64,000 nucleotides of DNA, taken from the NCBI GenBank assembly GCA_028551475.1, contig CM052358.1, positions 9,717,938 through 9,781,937 of the forward strand, in the 5' to 3' direction. Below are positions 1 through 13,420 of this stretch, one piece after another. This DNA is from Casuarina equisetifolia. Lineage: Eukaryota > Streptophyta > Magnoliopsida > Fagales > Casuarinaceae. The notes under the pieces are model-generated. The model made no database searches, was not told where the DNA came from, and saw only the letters and a list, made by a program, of their open reading frames with translations. Position numbers and translations under genes: made by a program. The number at the start of each line of letters is the position of its first letter. Position 1 is the stretch's first letter.

Positions 1-2373
1 AGGAACTCATGCAAATTATTAACCACTTATTGAAAATTGGCCCTAGTTCAAGAACGTGAACACAATCTCCAGCAAGAGGGGGGTACCTGATGTTCAGGGA
101 TTGAACTATCGTAGGCAATGTCTATACGACTCTGTAGGCTCTGAAAGCATTCCTCCTGGCAGGACCAAAGTGAAAAATTATGAAGACTAAGATGGAACTA
201 ATGCTAATCACTGCAGACTATAAAGGCAGGCCGAGGAAGACAGGTTAGCAAGTTTCAGTCAATCAGATGTTACAAAAATGAAAGAAAGTGTAACGGCTAG
301 TAATAAACTATGGGAAATTCATTAGTTGCTTGAAACCACAACATATCTAGAAACATATCAAAAGTTAATGTCAAATCAAATAGTCAAGACTAACATGAAA
401 ATACTCCCCACTAAGAAGTTCTTGCTGCAGCATACACAACAGAAAGCAACTACTTCCATTAGGTTCAATTTTAGAAGGGCTGTCAGCTAAGATATCATTT
501 CAATTGTCATTCTTCCATGATAGCTCAGTTATTTTACCTTTTGACATAAGAGCTTTCAATAAATTAAAATGGCTAAAATGATTACAGTGACAAAGGCTTT
601 GTCAGATATGCGGGCCAAATCATTCTATTACGCAAGATATAGGATCTCATTAAGTGAATCACGAGTCCCCAATACTTGTCCACAGGCATGCATTTTGAGT
701 GCTGTGCTATTAAACATAAGACGATATTTTCATAGGGAGTCAAGAACAAGAAGGAATACAACTAAACTTAGCAGCCATTTTAATGTATCTCTTACATTTG
801 ATTCTCAATAGTTTGCTCGAAAATCTGGACTTAAGTTACAATTTGAATGTTGCAGTACCAGACAAATACTTCAAGAACAGTCCCATGTTAGATCGCCAAG
901 CCATTAGCCTTTTCGGAGAGGATTTATGATACTTCAGAATTAGGCATCAACTGAAAAAATCTCACAATAAAGATTCAAGAAAACAATGTCTTATATGCTT
1001 ATGTCCTGAAATAAGTAAATGTAAACCCATAAAAATGAAAGGATAGATCGAGATAAAGTCATCCTCCAAAAGTTTTTCAGAAAGACCAATCCACAAGAAA
1101 ACAATGAGAATGGATGCCAGTTTGACAAATGTGACAATACATCCACTAAATTGAACATCAGAGACAAGCAGCTAACCACACCTAACAAATAATTCATAAG
1201 ATTTCCTTTTTCCTAAAGCTAGGACAAAAAATTGAATGGATAACAAGGAGAACATTAAAGCTACTGTTGTAGATGAAATATTTAATTAATCAAATCCCAA
1301 GAATTTTACCTGGGCCGGGGTTAAATCAAATGAGGGGCGTGCATCATTCTCTCTTCTCTGTGCACATACACAAGAAAGGCCTCGGCCAAGCCATGCTGCT
1401 GATCCTGCCGCAACTTCAGCTGTGACAGAATAAAACCACCAACTGATGAAAATAAGATCTCTTCATATGCAGCAGCCAAGTTGTAGGATGTGAGTGGCTA
1501 CAATTTCACCAGAATTAACTATAGATTTTCAAATTTCTTCTTTATTTTCTTTTAGCTAAGAAAGAAAAAAAGAAGAGAACAATGTGCATCACCAGCATAC
1601 TCATTCATATTTAGCGAATGGTAGAATAAAATCTTTGAGTCCTAAACATTTCATCTTAAGCCATTTCCAGTGCTTGGACCTCACATGAGGCATAAAGTAC
1701 CACTAAGAGCCGGTAACTGAAATTATTGCCAACAAATCAATGCAAAACAAAAGCGAAACACGATTTAATAGCTAAGAACGAACTACATATGCAGAGCACA
1801 AATCAGAAAGCATCATCCAGTGGCATAGAATTAACAAAAATTCAAAAAATCTGAACCCCAAGCAGTTAGCTACCGTCTTCCACAGACACATTGTTGCCGT
1901 TTTAGTTATATAAATAGGACAAAAGGCATAATGAGAAGAAACCTCGTGTATAAATCTAGTGCAATTACTTTCTAGAAAAATGGATCCAATATAACAGTAC
2001 AAGTCCGGGGTCGCACACCCTGATATTTACATGACAATATACCAAAAACCACAAGATTATGCGCCTTCGAAAAAAGTTCACCCACCACAACAATGTAGAA
2101 TAGCAGAAGACATGATGTTTCACTTCCAATTCACAAAATCTAAACATCGAATAAAAATATCAGATATGGGGATGGAAGGAGTTCTGGAAGAGAAGGAAGA
2201 GAAACAGCAACTTATTAGAAGAAGAAAGTCATTTGTAGGAAAAAGAAGAAACAAAAAAAGAAAAAAGTAATACAGAAGAGAACTTTACCAGAACTTGAAT
2301 GGCAGGTGTTGCCTCGCTCGAGACCCTGTGAAATCCTCCGTACCGCGACAAATGACCCTCCTCTATCGTCCAT
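1..2373 (-). CDS. ELMO/CED-12 domain family protein, 5' part (runs off the left edge)
   Basis: Three coding exons are visible on the minus strand: 2373-2289, 1419-1310 and 155-87. All have GT donors and AG acceptors, and the phases fit (85, 110 and 69 bases). Together they encode 88 residues. The start reads MDDRGGSFVAVRRISQGLER, exon 2 contains GSAAWLGRGLSCVCAQRREN, and exon 3 ends in YDSSIPEHQ. This matches the N-terminus of plant ELMO/CED-12 proteins (such as Arabidopsis At1g67400) as I remember them. The ELMO domain itself should follow in exons left of base 1. Animal ELMO proteins act with DOCK-type exchange factors for Rac. The role of the short plant single-domain proteins is poorly defined. 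The ATG at 2373 is chosen because it opens the conserved start and the exon has no better upstream ATG. The gene is incomplete only because the window ends; no damage is seen. Confidence 0.9.
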
Positions 2374-2830
2374 ATTTACCTGAACGCCACTAAACTATCC
2401 CTGCCTTCATTACCAACCTTGCCGTTACCAACCAACCCCCCCACCCCCAGCCAAAATCCACAACAGAACTAAAAGCCAGAAAATCCTAATCAGAAGTCTT
2501 TCAACAACTCCTGTAGCTAAAAATCACCGGAATCAGACTTAAACCCTGAGAAATGAACCAGAGAGTGCACAAAGGAGAACGGCAAGAAGCGTTCCGAAGC
2601 CCACCAGAAATCGCAGAATCCCAAGAGCAAGAAGGCAAAATTTCCAGCACTCCAAGTGAACCAGGAACCGGAGTTCGATTCCGGCCAAACTGACTCAGAA
2701 GGGACAAGAAAGAAATCGGAATGGGGCTAGCAGATTCTTGGAAGAAGGAGAGAGATTGTTGACGGAAATGGAGAGAATCTTTTCAAAAAGAGATGAGTTT
2801 TGCTATGACTCTAGCTAACTAAGGCTATGG
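2374..2830 (-). promoter_or_regulatory. Probable 5' UTR and promoter of the ELMO gene
   Basis: This is the stretch upstream of the ELMO start codon on the minus strand. Around 2700-2790 it is rich in CT tracts when read on the minus strand, as plant 5' leaders often are. A 5'-UTR intron is possible but cannot be placed from sequence alone. The short open frames here on either strand match nothing I recognise. Confidence 0.35.
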
Positions 2831-3281
2831 CCGGGGCTTGCCCAAGATCTGAGAACCGGAATCATGAGAGTCGGTTATATCACATTGGTTTCTGCATCTC
2901 CCTCACACTCTCTCTCCTCGGATGGGCTTGCTGGCGCTGTGCCAATATGGTTGGCGTTTTGGATGGACGGCTTTTTTACGGTGAAAGCCAATCGGAGACT
3001 CCAAAACGCCTTTCGGGGTTAATTTTATTTGTGGGGGTAACGGACCGTTAAATTATGGGAGGAGTGGGCGAGAGGACACGGGAGGTGCCTTCGAACTGAA
3101 AAGTTGAAAAGCGGGAAAAAGGCGTGTATATGCGCATGGTTACCAGACGGTAAAAGCACTCCAGGGCCGTTTTGGTAAAGGAATATAGAAACTTTATTAT
3201 CTTTCATGATAACGCTTATATTTTAGCAGACACCAAAGGTTAAGCTTTATCATGCACCCCTAGAATTGTTTAAATTTAAAA

Positions 3282-3308
3282 AAATAAATAAATAAATAAA
3301 TAAATAAA
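3282..3308. repeat. (AAAT)n microsatellite
   Basis: A run of AAAT/AATA tetranucleotides read directly from the sequence. No gene is attached to it. Confidence 0.9.
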
Positions 3309-3735
3309 CCCTTAAATTAAGTGAATTTCTTAATCCTTGATTTAGTTTTTTGGGTAAGCTTTTTACGATGATTTTTTTTATATGTACGTCAAACAAAAGT
3401 TAGCTATCACATCATCAAAAAGATTTCTTAAAGAGACTGTACCATTGTGGTCTATGAAAATGAGATCACACCCACACTTCCGTCCGCTTTCCAAATTCCG
3501 AGGATTGTTGCTACGACACTACCACATATCTTTGAACTCCTGCTAATTAAATTGGTGTAAAATAATTACTCCACCAAAGCTATCTGAAAATGTTCAAATA
3601 TTACTATTTATTAAACTAATCCAGACAAGCCTACGAACTTTTTATCACTCAAAAAATGTAATGATTGTGAAAAAGCAGGGAGATTATTTAAAAGACATGA
3701 ACACCCATTTGAAAAGGAAGAGAGTATCACGTGGG

Positions 3736-3785
3736 ATGTTACCAAAGACGGAGCCGTGGCATGTTACCAAAGACGGAGCCGTGGC
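3736..3785. repeat. 25-bp perfect tandem duplication
   Basis: A 25-bp unit beginning ATGTTACCAAAGACGG occurs twice head to tail (3736-3760 and 3761-3785) with no mismatch seen. A G-box-like CACGTG lies just before it at about 3729. No nearby gene start makes a regulatory role likely. Confidence 0.85.
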
Positions 3786-3913
3786 ATGATGGATAGAGTT
3801 CATTTCGAGAGACCCTACTACGTAGCCAATGTTTTAAGCTTTGCCTCCCTCTCATTAATTAGTAAGGGTCCACCCGCATGGGTCTTCCTGCAGAAGTTTT
3901 GGTCACTTTACGT

Positions 3914-4522
3914 TTACCTGAATCTAGAATGAAAGTACCCGTAATTTAATGGATGCCTCACCTTTGCATGAGAAAAATCGGACGCTAAAAGGTTGTCCAA
4001 AAGACTGTAAATGGACTCCTTTGAGACCCATTCACCCATTTTGAGACGCACCAACTCGGAATGAGCTGTCAAATTATGCAATTGAATTGCCCGGGGTTTC
4101 ACGGCAACCTCCCAAAAGAAGAATCTTCCTTGAGTCCATGGGTTCACGGCTGCACTCTGCGTTGGGTTCGAGGGGACCGTCCACATGAGATGAATGCAGA
4201 AAGTGCACATTGTGCATTCCAACCAAGCATGCCACTGCGACGTGGAAGTATCTGGGAGGAGGTCGCTTGTCAACGGAAACATGTTGCCTAAGATGTCACG
4301 GTCCACTTGAAAAAGCTGAGGACACGTACAGCACGGAAGCGAACACAATAATTCATCCGCACAGCAACTTGCTATTTCTTTTTCGGATTTGAGGTTTCGG
4401 ATATTTGAATTTGGCCATGCCCTTAGGCTCATTCCGCACTTACCAGAATCCGGCAGCTCTGAGTGGATAGATTTGGATGAACAAATTGTGCCTAAAGAAT
4501 TGACATGATGGACTCTTTCCAC
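3914..4522 (-). other. Unassigned open reading frame of 202 codons
   Basis: An uninterrupted minus-strand frame starting at an ATG. The translation is rich in Cys, Trp and Ser, with clusters such as SCCADELLCSLPCCTCPQLF. I recognise no domain, signal peptide or transposase motif. The length is unusual for AT-rich plant intergenic DNA, but base composition here is more balanced, which makes chance open frames longer. It could be a gene exon, a gene relic or chance. No function is proposed. Confidence 0.2.
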
Positions 4523-7500
4523 ACGATTTTATAATCATGATGACGGTCGGTCGTAACCGGTGGGGGCAGCATGAGCGATGACCCTGAGCTCGTGGTGGTG
4601 CAATCGGACGTGACCAGACCCGAAGGATGGAGAAAGTGGGACAGAAGAAACAGCATTCATGAAATGTAAACAACTGAGATGTCAACCCCTGTCTCGCTTT
4701 CCCCTCTTGTTGGGTGAACTAATTGTTTCTTGAGAGAAATCAATAGTTACTTAGTTTTTTCTCCTTTTAAGCGAACAGTCAACAGAGAGACACACTTTCG
4801 CTTCAACTTCTAGAGTTTTTACAGAAAAAATCAAGCTGAATTATTAAAAATGTCAACCCCTCAGAGTTTTTTTTCTTCTTTTTTACACGGGTCGAGTTAA
4901 ACCCTAGTTCTTTAAAGTGCATTTTACGTTAAATTTGAACAGGGAATGGATGGGTGAAGTCAAACTCGAGAAACTGGTCGAAGAGAAGCTGAGTAATCAA
5001 AGCTTGTCTCGGCTTAATTGGAGTATTGCTTTGATTTGAAGCAATTTGTCTTGGTCTGCGTCTTCTTGGCGAATTCCCGATAAAATATTTAAAAACAAAA
5101 GAGTACAGGCATTTGAAATAAAATTGGTTCAACAGTTGGTCCTAACATGAGGTCGAACAACTACTGCCTCATGAAAGAATTAAAAAGCAACTGCTTTCCT
5201 ATAAAGTGTTTGTTCATTATCCTAATTAACTTCATTGCTTCCGTCCTACGATTCTAACAATTGCTTAGACCCCAAAGAACGATGCTATCCTGGGCTTCTC
5301 TCACCTTATGAAAACAAGCAAGACAATCTACCTATATATAGAAGTTGGATTACTCTATTTATAAGATTGATCTTTTAAAATAGAACTAAGACTATAACAA
5401 GTAGTGCCAAAGCTAAACTATGATTAAACCTTGTGACTTATGATTATAATTCATTAATGTGTGGTAAGTAATAGGTCTATTCAGTGACACCTGTGATTGT
5501 TATCTCTTAGCATGAAATAAGTAATAAATTTCATTCATGTCAAGGACTACGCCAAGGCGTTGTTTATAGCATTCCTTTAGCAGCATAATTATGGTTTTAC
5601 ATGAAAAGAAAAAGTGATTATGGCCCTCGATAATTGAATAGAATCGGATCTCGCAGGATGGCATGGAAATTCCCTTTATCCTTGGAACTTGGACTTTTGA
5701 TTTTCATATTTTTCCATGACTATCAACCGAAAGGAACATTGCTCAACGCAAGCCCGTGATTCAGTTTAGATTTAGTCAAATTTAGACGTGCCAGTCATGT
5801 TGCGGCACACCTACCCCAGTATTTTATTTCGATTCCTTGAAGCTTAAACTTCGGAGGAACCTCTATTCCATCAAGACCTTTGTCGGATCATATCCGTGTG
5901 CTTGATGCACCCCCACGTATCACATGCTGTTGCTCCTTTCCTTTCAACAAGCACATGATTACGAGAAAAAATTAATGATTTCCCATGTATTCAGGAGAGT
6001 TGTACAGAATTGAGATTTATTTTTATTGTTTCTTCTTAACGAGGTTCTTGTTAGGGCTGTGTAATGGATGATGATCATTTCCTTTTGTGAAGGTGGGTTA
6101 GGGCATAGTGTGGTAGTGGAAGATGAGCTGCTTTTCTCAAAAGGAGAGGGGCCGAAGTTCTTTTTACAAAAAAGGTGTTCAACTTTTTTATTATCACTCT
6201 CGTTGAATTGGAGGGGTAGCTGTACCCTATGACGATTTAGAATATGTTACATCCCTCTAGGCTTTGAAAAAGACCAGAAACAACAAAATGCCGTCCATGG
6301 AGCTTCGTGACCTTTCTCGTTTCGGCTCACCTGATCTTGTACTTTGAAGAATAAAATATCATACCTAATTAATTACTCAAGATAACGATCGATTGTACAT
6401 CCCGTTTTGATGGGATGTTCATTGAAAAGAAAAAATAAAGGAGAGAGAGAGAAGAAATTTTGCATTACGTAGTTTGTATGTCCCAAAGCAAATAGCCATG
6501 GAGGGGAAAAAAAGAAAAAAAGAACAAGAAATGAAGGAAAGGAAAAGTAGGCTTGTTGTGTGTCAAAGTTGAGGCAGCAAAAGTGCCAGTTCTCGATGCT
6601 TTCATTTTTCAAATGCAGGCTTCTATAGAAGAATATATATATATTTTTCTTCATTTTTCTCTTAAAGGATGGAAGGACCACCTTTCAATATGGTCCCGAA
6701 AGCATGTTTTGGTGCTGCATAAAGGGCATCACTCGGTCTAATTTATGAGTGCAGGACTTTTATAGCAGCGATCCATGGCCCTTGGGGACCGAGAGAAACC
6801 TCTTAGTTTAACTCCACCAGGCAGCACCTGGTTGGTGTTGACAGACTAGCAAAGAGTTGGGCCTGTTGTAGGATGCAGGCGAGGCTGAGAAAGGCTAGAG
6901 ACTCCAGCACTAGGCCTGACAAAGTGATTTGTTCAACCATTAGGTTTGGGCCATAACTTCCTGTTTTTGGTTGACTGGGCAAACCCATTTCCAACTGGGT
7001 CTCAGTCATTGGCATTCATGGTCGAGGAGCTTTAGGATAAGGATATCAAGCAGAAGTTCGAGTTATGAAATGTTCCTTGGTTTTCCATCATTGACTTCTG
7101 GGCCTGATGAATTATTACTGACCGTCAATCAAAATAAATAAATTTGTAATGAACCCAATCATTAAGTCAAAGGGTTAAAACTTGTTGACATAACAAGTTC
7201 AATTACTTTTAAAATCGTAAAACTCCACTATGCTTTGTTATTGATGTCATGGTAGCTCACTCCACGACAGAGTTCACATTGGCCCCATGCGATTAGGCGT
7301 TCCTTTGGCTTAGATATTGTCTATCAGATAGCCTCTTCTGTAAATTATCATTTTTATGGTTTGAATTTGGATTTAACCTTAATATCCAATGTAAAGAACT
7401 TAACCATTAAGTCAAAATGTTTAAATTTGTTGGTGTGATGGGTTTAACTACTTTTAGGATTATAACAAAATTATAACTTTACAAGAGTTGCTAGAGATTT

Positions 7501-7537
7501 ACTTCAATAAGAAACCAAATTAGTAGATAAGTATAAC

Positions 7538-7539
<2 letters not shown>

Positions 7540-7579
<40 letters not shown>
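7540..7579. repeat. (AT)n microsatellite
   Basis: About 20 AT dinucleotides in a row, roughly 180 bases before the start of the DUF3598-like gene. Length variation between individuals is likely. Confidence 0.95.
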
Positions 7580-7583
<4 letters not shown>

Positions 7584-7756
7584 ATTAAAAAAAAAAACTC
7601 CTACCGGATAGGAACAGGTTTGTTAGAAAGTCGTTTAGACAGCAGAGCTTGGTAGAAGCCTCCAGCCATGCTACAAAGCAGCACTGATACGCACACTAAT
7701 TTCTGCTTAAAAACTTGCTTCTCTCCCTCACTGCCTCTGTTCCTATACCTCAAAAC

Positions 7757-10700
7757 ATGCAATCACCAAATCTCCACCTCTCCAAAGCCTTAACCACATC
7801 CGTCAACGGTCCTCACAAGCACTATTTAGCATTCCACCATGCAATTTCACCAACGCATGCCCTGTTTACCGCAAACCGCGCAAACCCGAGAAACCCCAGG
7901 AGCCTGATAATCGCCCAGGCCAAAGAATCCAGTCATTACCATAACAACAGAGCCTCTAGTACAAGGCAGAGCCTGGGGGTTGTGAAGGGTAAGAAGGACA
8001 ATGTATGGAGCGTGGACAACGAGCTCGCTCAGAAGGAGAAAGAGAGAACCGGTAGAAGAAGGCCAAGGGGGAGGAAAGTTGTGAGGAGGAAGAGAACTAA
8101 ACCTGGCGGCAGAGTCATGGTCTCCGGTGCTATGCTCATGGAGGTTGGGACGCTGCTGCAAACGCAGGTGCTGAAGTTTATCTCGAATTTTGAGTTGTGG
8201 GGTTTTCGAATGTTTTTCTCTGGGAATTGGGGTTTGGTCTGTTGTCAGTGCTGTCAATTTTTGGTTCTGAACAATTGTTAGTGGTATATTTTGCTGAATT
8301 TCAGTGCCTTGTAGTGTTTGACTTATAAAGTACAATATGGGTATGTCTGTGTGTCTGCATGTTGTATCTGAGATTGGAGATAGCAGTAGCGAAATTATAG
8401 GGAGTTTGACGTGAAGTAGTGCTTCCTTTGTTTGGCTTCTGAGAAAATTGAGGAGGAAAAACTATAAAATCTAGAATTCTCGAATTTTAGAACTGAATAA
8501 ATGAAAGAGGAAACTGCAGTTTTAAATATATGTTTCGGTTTTTGATACAAAGAAATTGCGATCAATTAAAAAAAGAAAACGTAATCCCTTTTCCGTGGTG
8601 CCTTTAACTACAATGATTCAGGAAGTATCTAAAGCTTCGGAGTTCAAAATTTAGCTGATTATCAGTGAATATATTGGGAATTACTGGAAGTTATATATAT
8701 ATATTTTTTATTTTTTGGTACTTCTTTCAGGAATATATTGGGGGTTCAAAATTACCATAGTTCTTATATAAGGCAATTTACAGACTCTTGTACATGGCAA
8801 TTGCATCCTTTTGTATGCAAAATTTCACTTAACTACTTCTTTCAGTGTCGTGGGTATTTAAACTAATGTCAAGCATGGTTGCTCCTTTCAGGAACCTGTG
8901 ATAAGACCAGCATGGAATACGTTTGCTAGTAGTGTGAGTGGGATATGGAAGGGGGTGGGAGCAGTTTTTTCACCTATTACTGGAGAAATGGAGCCAATTG
9001 ATGTCGGAAACAAGAATGAGAATTTATATGACTGCTATACTCTTTCCCGCCTTGAGGCTGTGCCATCCCCTACCGCTGGGCAGACATCTCAAATCCGAAG
9101 GAAGATAAATTGGGTGACTCTGAATCCACATGGTGAAATACTACCAAAAATAGGTGAAGATGTTAAAGGTAAAGAAGAGCACAGAGTTGGAGATGCATCT
9201 TTACCCACAAAGGTTACTGCTAGTGAAAGGGTACCAAGTCATAGTTTGCCCAAATTTGATTTTTTTGATTTCAAAACAAGTGAAGTAATGGAAGAAGATA
9301 TCATGGGAAATGAACCTGGTCTTGTTTTCTTTGAGGTACGACCCTGTCTCTGCTTTTGATGACTAAATGAATAATTCAGAACTGGGAGAAATGGTAATGA
9401 TTTTATTATGTACTGTTTTGGTGTTCTTACAATGCAGCATGGGTTGTTTAATATGCAAATGTGGATGATAATCTGTTGGTTGATTTGCAGGATGGATCAT
9501 ATTCTAGGGGTCCCGTTGATATTCCAATTGGTGATGTTGATGATTCCAACTATTATCTTTCTCCAACTTTCAAGTTCGAACAAGTGAGTTTAGGATGAGA
9601 ATTGTTGATCATTTTCAACTTAGTTCATGCGTAGCAAGTGCATGCTGTTTGACCGAACAGGAATATAGGAAAAGTTTCACTTTTTAAAGTGTAGGTTACT
9701 AGATGAACTTATCCCGAATCCAAGTGGGTAAGGAGTGATTTCCCATTTGTTTTGTTTGGTAAGTACCATATCACAAAGGGAAAAGGATATACAAAAATGC
9801 AGATCCTAGGTTTGGGGGAAGTAATTTGAGATTTGACTCAATCCAATATACTTTACTAGGTAGCTGATGCCCATAATGGTGGTGGCTGGTTGGTTTGGAG
9901 GTGATGCGCAGTAGTGATGTTGTTTGGCAGTAATCTAATTGTGGTAGATTACGTTTCTTCTTTTATTTTGTTACCTCTAGGGTGCACCACTCTGTCTACC
10001 TTTTAGTTATTTGGTACAGTAGTTGTCTCTTCGTTTCATAAATTGCTTGTTGATTTGTTGTTTCCAAATATCATGACGCTACTCCAAGAAAATGTTAAAA
10101 TGGTCCTTAACTTGTCTGATTAGCCCTTCTGTAATTAGTTTCCCATTTAGTGAATCATTTCGAAGCTGGAGGTATGTGGGAAAGAAATTCTTCAGTTTCT
10201 ATTTCATGTAAACTGAGTATCTTGATTTTCCTTGCTTAGTGTTTGGTAAAAGGTTGCCACAAAAGACTCCGGATTGTCCACACTATAGAATTCAGTGATG
10301 GTGGTTCAGACATACAGATAATGAGAGTAGCTGTATACGAAGAAGAGTGGGTCAGCCCTGCTGGTCTTCCTGACCAAAGGTTATCCTTATCCTTCAATTT
10401 CTGTAGTTTGCAATGCTGATGGTCTAAATATATTTCCCATTTTCCCACTACAAGAAAGTAACAACGTCTTCAGCCCCTAAAATCTCTAATTGCTCAAGAC
10501 AGTAGGTGGTTGAGAATATTATGTACAGCTAACGAACTAGTCTTAATTGAAAATGAATATAATTATAAGAACCTCCCAGTTCAAGAATCGAGTATAGTAT
10601 GCAAGTTGTAAGTTTGGTTGGCATATTAGATTCAGAGATACCAATCTCCATTACTTACTAGTTGGTGGAGATGCAAACCCCAAACTTTTAAACCTCTATG

Positions 10701-12041
10701 ATGGCTGCTCTGTTGACCTGACCAATATTGCACCAACTAGCAGTCCCCTGTTACCTTCCTGAAATGTGACCTAAATTGCAGTTGGTGAAGGATTTGCAAC
10801 TTTCTGTAGTTGTTAAGAATTTTATGTAATTTCAAGAATTGTGGATAATGGGAAAAGACTGTAGCTTAGTAGAGAAATAAAAAGTTGATGTTTGCCTTTG
10901 CAGGAAATGACCAAGCGATTTTCCTCTCTATGTTCACAGGGAATATAAGATTGCATTAGTTGTAATTTATTTTGTCGTTGCGCTTTGCATTTCAAGTAGT
11001 TTTCTTGGAAACCCTTGTCTAAGGGAAACTTATGAGGTGTGAGAAGTAAAATGTTTTCCATTTTCAGGAATATAGGAGTACATTTTTCATATTCTAACAT
11101 TTCTTTTAGGCAGTCCATTTTGGATAATTTTATCATATATCCGTTCATTACCATACTTGGTGATTCTAACCAATGTCTTATGCACAAAAGTTTGATGACC
11201 TAAACGCTACTCAATTTGAACAAAATTCTGATCGACTGGCTTTCTTGGGAATGATACTAAATGTGAAAGTTATTTGACAATGTCTTTTGATAACCTAAAT
11301 GACCGGTTTCTAATCAATTTGTACAAGATTCTGACCAACAGGTCTTCTTGGGAATGATACGTAGTGGGACATTTATTTGACAATTCTTTAAATTTCCTAT
11401 TCATTTTTTTGAGTCCACTGTAATCTTATCTTGCCTTAATATTGCCTTACTTTGTCATGTTCTCTTTAATATAAACCAAGAAGCCCTTATTTGGTCCTGG
11501 TGCTTGTTTTCCTTATTTCTAAGAATTTTATATTTGCAATATACATTTTCTACCTCTCGCTTTTCTCACAGAGAAAAAAATTCTTTGAATTATGGTAAAC
11601 AGTGATCCAGGGTTTGACGTGAAGCCGTTTTCTCGGCGGAGGCGCACCCAACCATCAGAGCTGACTGGTTCCTGGAAAGTTTTTGAGGTTAGCGCTACAC
11701 CAGTATTTGGTGAGGAAATGGCCCTAGAGGAAACTAATGGCACTCCCTATGTCTACCTGTGTAATGAAACCGTAAAGAGGAGGAGTTTGCCTGAAAATCC
11801 CGTCTACTTTGGAGAGGAAGAGATGTTTGATATGCAGGAGGTGGCCATGCTTTGGCTTCCAGGTGGTGTTACATGCTATGTTGATGTAAAACAGGAAGGC
11901 ATCCTTTGTATTGGAGTTGGGTGGTACTCAGATGAGGGAATAAATCTCGTTATGGAGAGGGACTATGGAGTTGATGGGAAGCTCAAGGAGGTTCGATGGA
12001 AATCAGAGGTAAAGAGAAGGTGGTCTGATCCACTCAAGTAA
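7757..12041 (+). CDS. DUF3598-like (lipocalin-like fold) protein, probably plastid-targeted
   Basis: Five exons: 7757-8167, 8892-9335, 9491-9583, 10240-10379 and 11603-12041. They join in phase to 508 residues. The ATG at 7757 is the first in-frame ATG of an open stretch that extends a little further upstream. Residues 1 to about 60 are rich in Ser, Thr, Asn and Arg with few acids, like a chloroplast transit peptide. A very basic stretch (TGRRRPRGRKVVRRKRTK) lies near residues 95-115. From residue 138 the frame begins EPVIRPAWNTFASSVSGIWK, then has GPVDIPIGD, KRLRIVHTIEF, and a C-terminal block MLWLPGGVTCYVDV...ILCIGVGWYSDEGINLVMERDY. These blocks and their order resemble the cyanobacterial and plant DUF3598 family as I know it; no search was done. 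The biochemical role is not established. The last acceptor is weak (see the separate finding). Confidence 0.85.
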
Positions 12042-13420
12042 AAATTTCTCTGGCAAAAAGGTTTTGATTTGTATTTCAGTAAAAATGCTTGGATATCATT
12101 TACATGAAGGAGAGAGTCCCTGTGAATCTCCAAAGAACATAGTGTATGCTTGGGGGTTGAATTGGTCAAAAACGAAAAGCATGATGAATAATATATGAGA
12201 GGAATATGGGTATATTGTTTGCTTCTCTTAGTCTCCTGCTTCTCATTTTGAATCCTGTTCACTTAGAAATAACAGAAAAAATAAAAAATAAAAAATTCTT
12301 GAGTTTAGTTTATAAGTGGTGACTGTCACTTCCATGAAATTGTTGGACAAATTTAATCATCTTACACCGACTACCATATGGTTGTCATTTAACTAGTGGT
12401 CGCCACGAGACCGTCGAATACGTAAGTGTTACATTTTAAAGATGAGGTGTTCTGACAATCATTATGGTTTTGTTATACAAATAAAATATTATCCTGATAG
12501 CTCTTACTAGATTTTTAAGGCGGTCACCAAACAGACTAATACCTTCCCCTATATGAGATAATTTTGATAATTTTTCATAAATGATATGCTCAGCTCTAGA
12601 ATGGGGGCGCGAGGGAGTCGTTCCATTTTTTTATGAAGTAAGTATGTATTTATCTAAAAATTATACCAATAATGAAAATCGAATTTAATAAAGAAGTCTA
12701 AAAAAATTAAGTCTTAAGAAAGCTTTGGGCACAGAATACTATCTTCATCTTGACTTAGCTATAGAGCCCTAAAAGCTGATGCCCTATGTAATAACGGGGG
12801 AGAGTTGGACCAAACAACAATCATTCTCACTTTCTGGTGTTCCATAAGTACAGTTGAAAATAGGTTCATGTTAAAGTCTATATATAATTCAAGAGGATCG
12901 CTGTCAGTTGTAGTTCACTCTACACACAGCGAGTGTCAGTGAAATCTCAATTCAAATTTTTTAACTACCCCACGAAACTTATCGAAATTGCTATTTAATT
13001 CCCAAGCAACCATTGTTCAGAAAGCTTATTCTTCTCCGGTGGGTAGCATTCTCTGGTTATAATATCCACTGATGTCAGACATCCAAGCTGTTGCCTTCTA
13101 AAAATTGGGGGACTTATAATAACAGCATTGCAAAAATAGGTTCAACTTAAAGACCGAAATGCAACTTTAAGCTTTTGAGTCGCATAGAAAAGAACCAAAA
13201 GAGCAAAGAGAAGAGAAGCAATAAGTACACCAAAAACTTGAAGTTTTGGTAACATTGTCATATTCCACTCTGTGTGCACATTCCTCGTCTAATTAACCAC
13301 ACCACCACACACCGGGTAAAACAAAATCGCTAAATTGTCAAATGGCTAATAAGATTGCACGCAATTAGCAAACAGAATTGCACGCACATTGTAGATAAAT
13401 CACTAGACTCGTAAAGCATC
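12042..13420. other. 3' flanks of two converging genes
   Basis: Convergent intergenic space of 1.4 kb between the stop of the DUF3598-like gene and the stop of MAGO. It should hold both 3' UTRs. Poly(A)-signal-like AT-rich words occur near 12180, but none is decisive. No further gene is seen. Confidence 0.5.

Larger units (their letters stand above)
2831..7539. other. Intergenic region, no recognised gene
   Basis: About 4.7 kb between the ELMO promoter and the DUF3598-like gene. It holds a short (AAAT)n tract near 3282, a 25-bp tandem duplication near 3736 and one long unassigned minus-strand open frame at 3914-4522. Otherwise there is AT-rich DNA with scattered small frames that show no family signature. 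I see no clear transposon ends. Confidence 0.5.

Noticed and set aside
2668-2684. A tRNA T-arm-like hairpin (CCGGAGTTCGATTCCGG)
   Set aside because: The arm is perfect, but no A-box, anticodon arm or acceptor stem could be found at the right distances.
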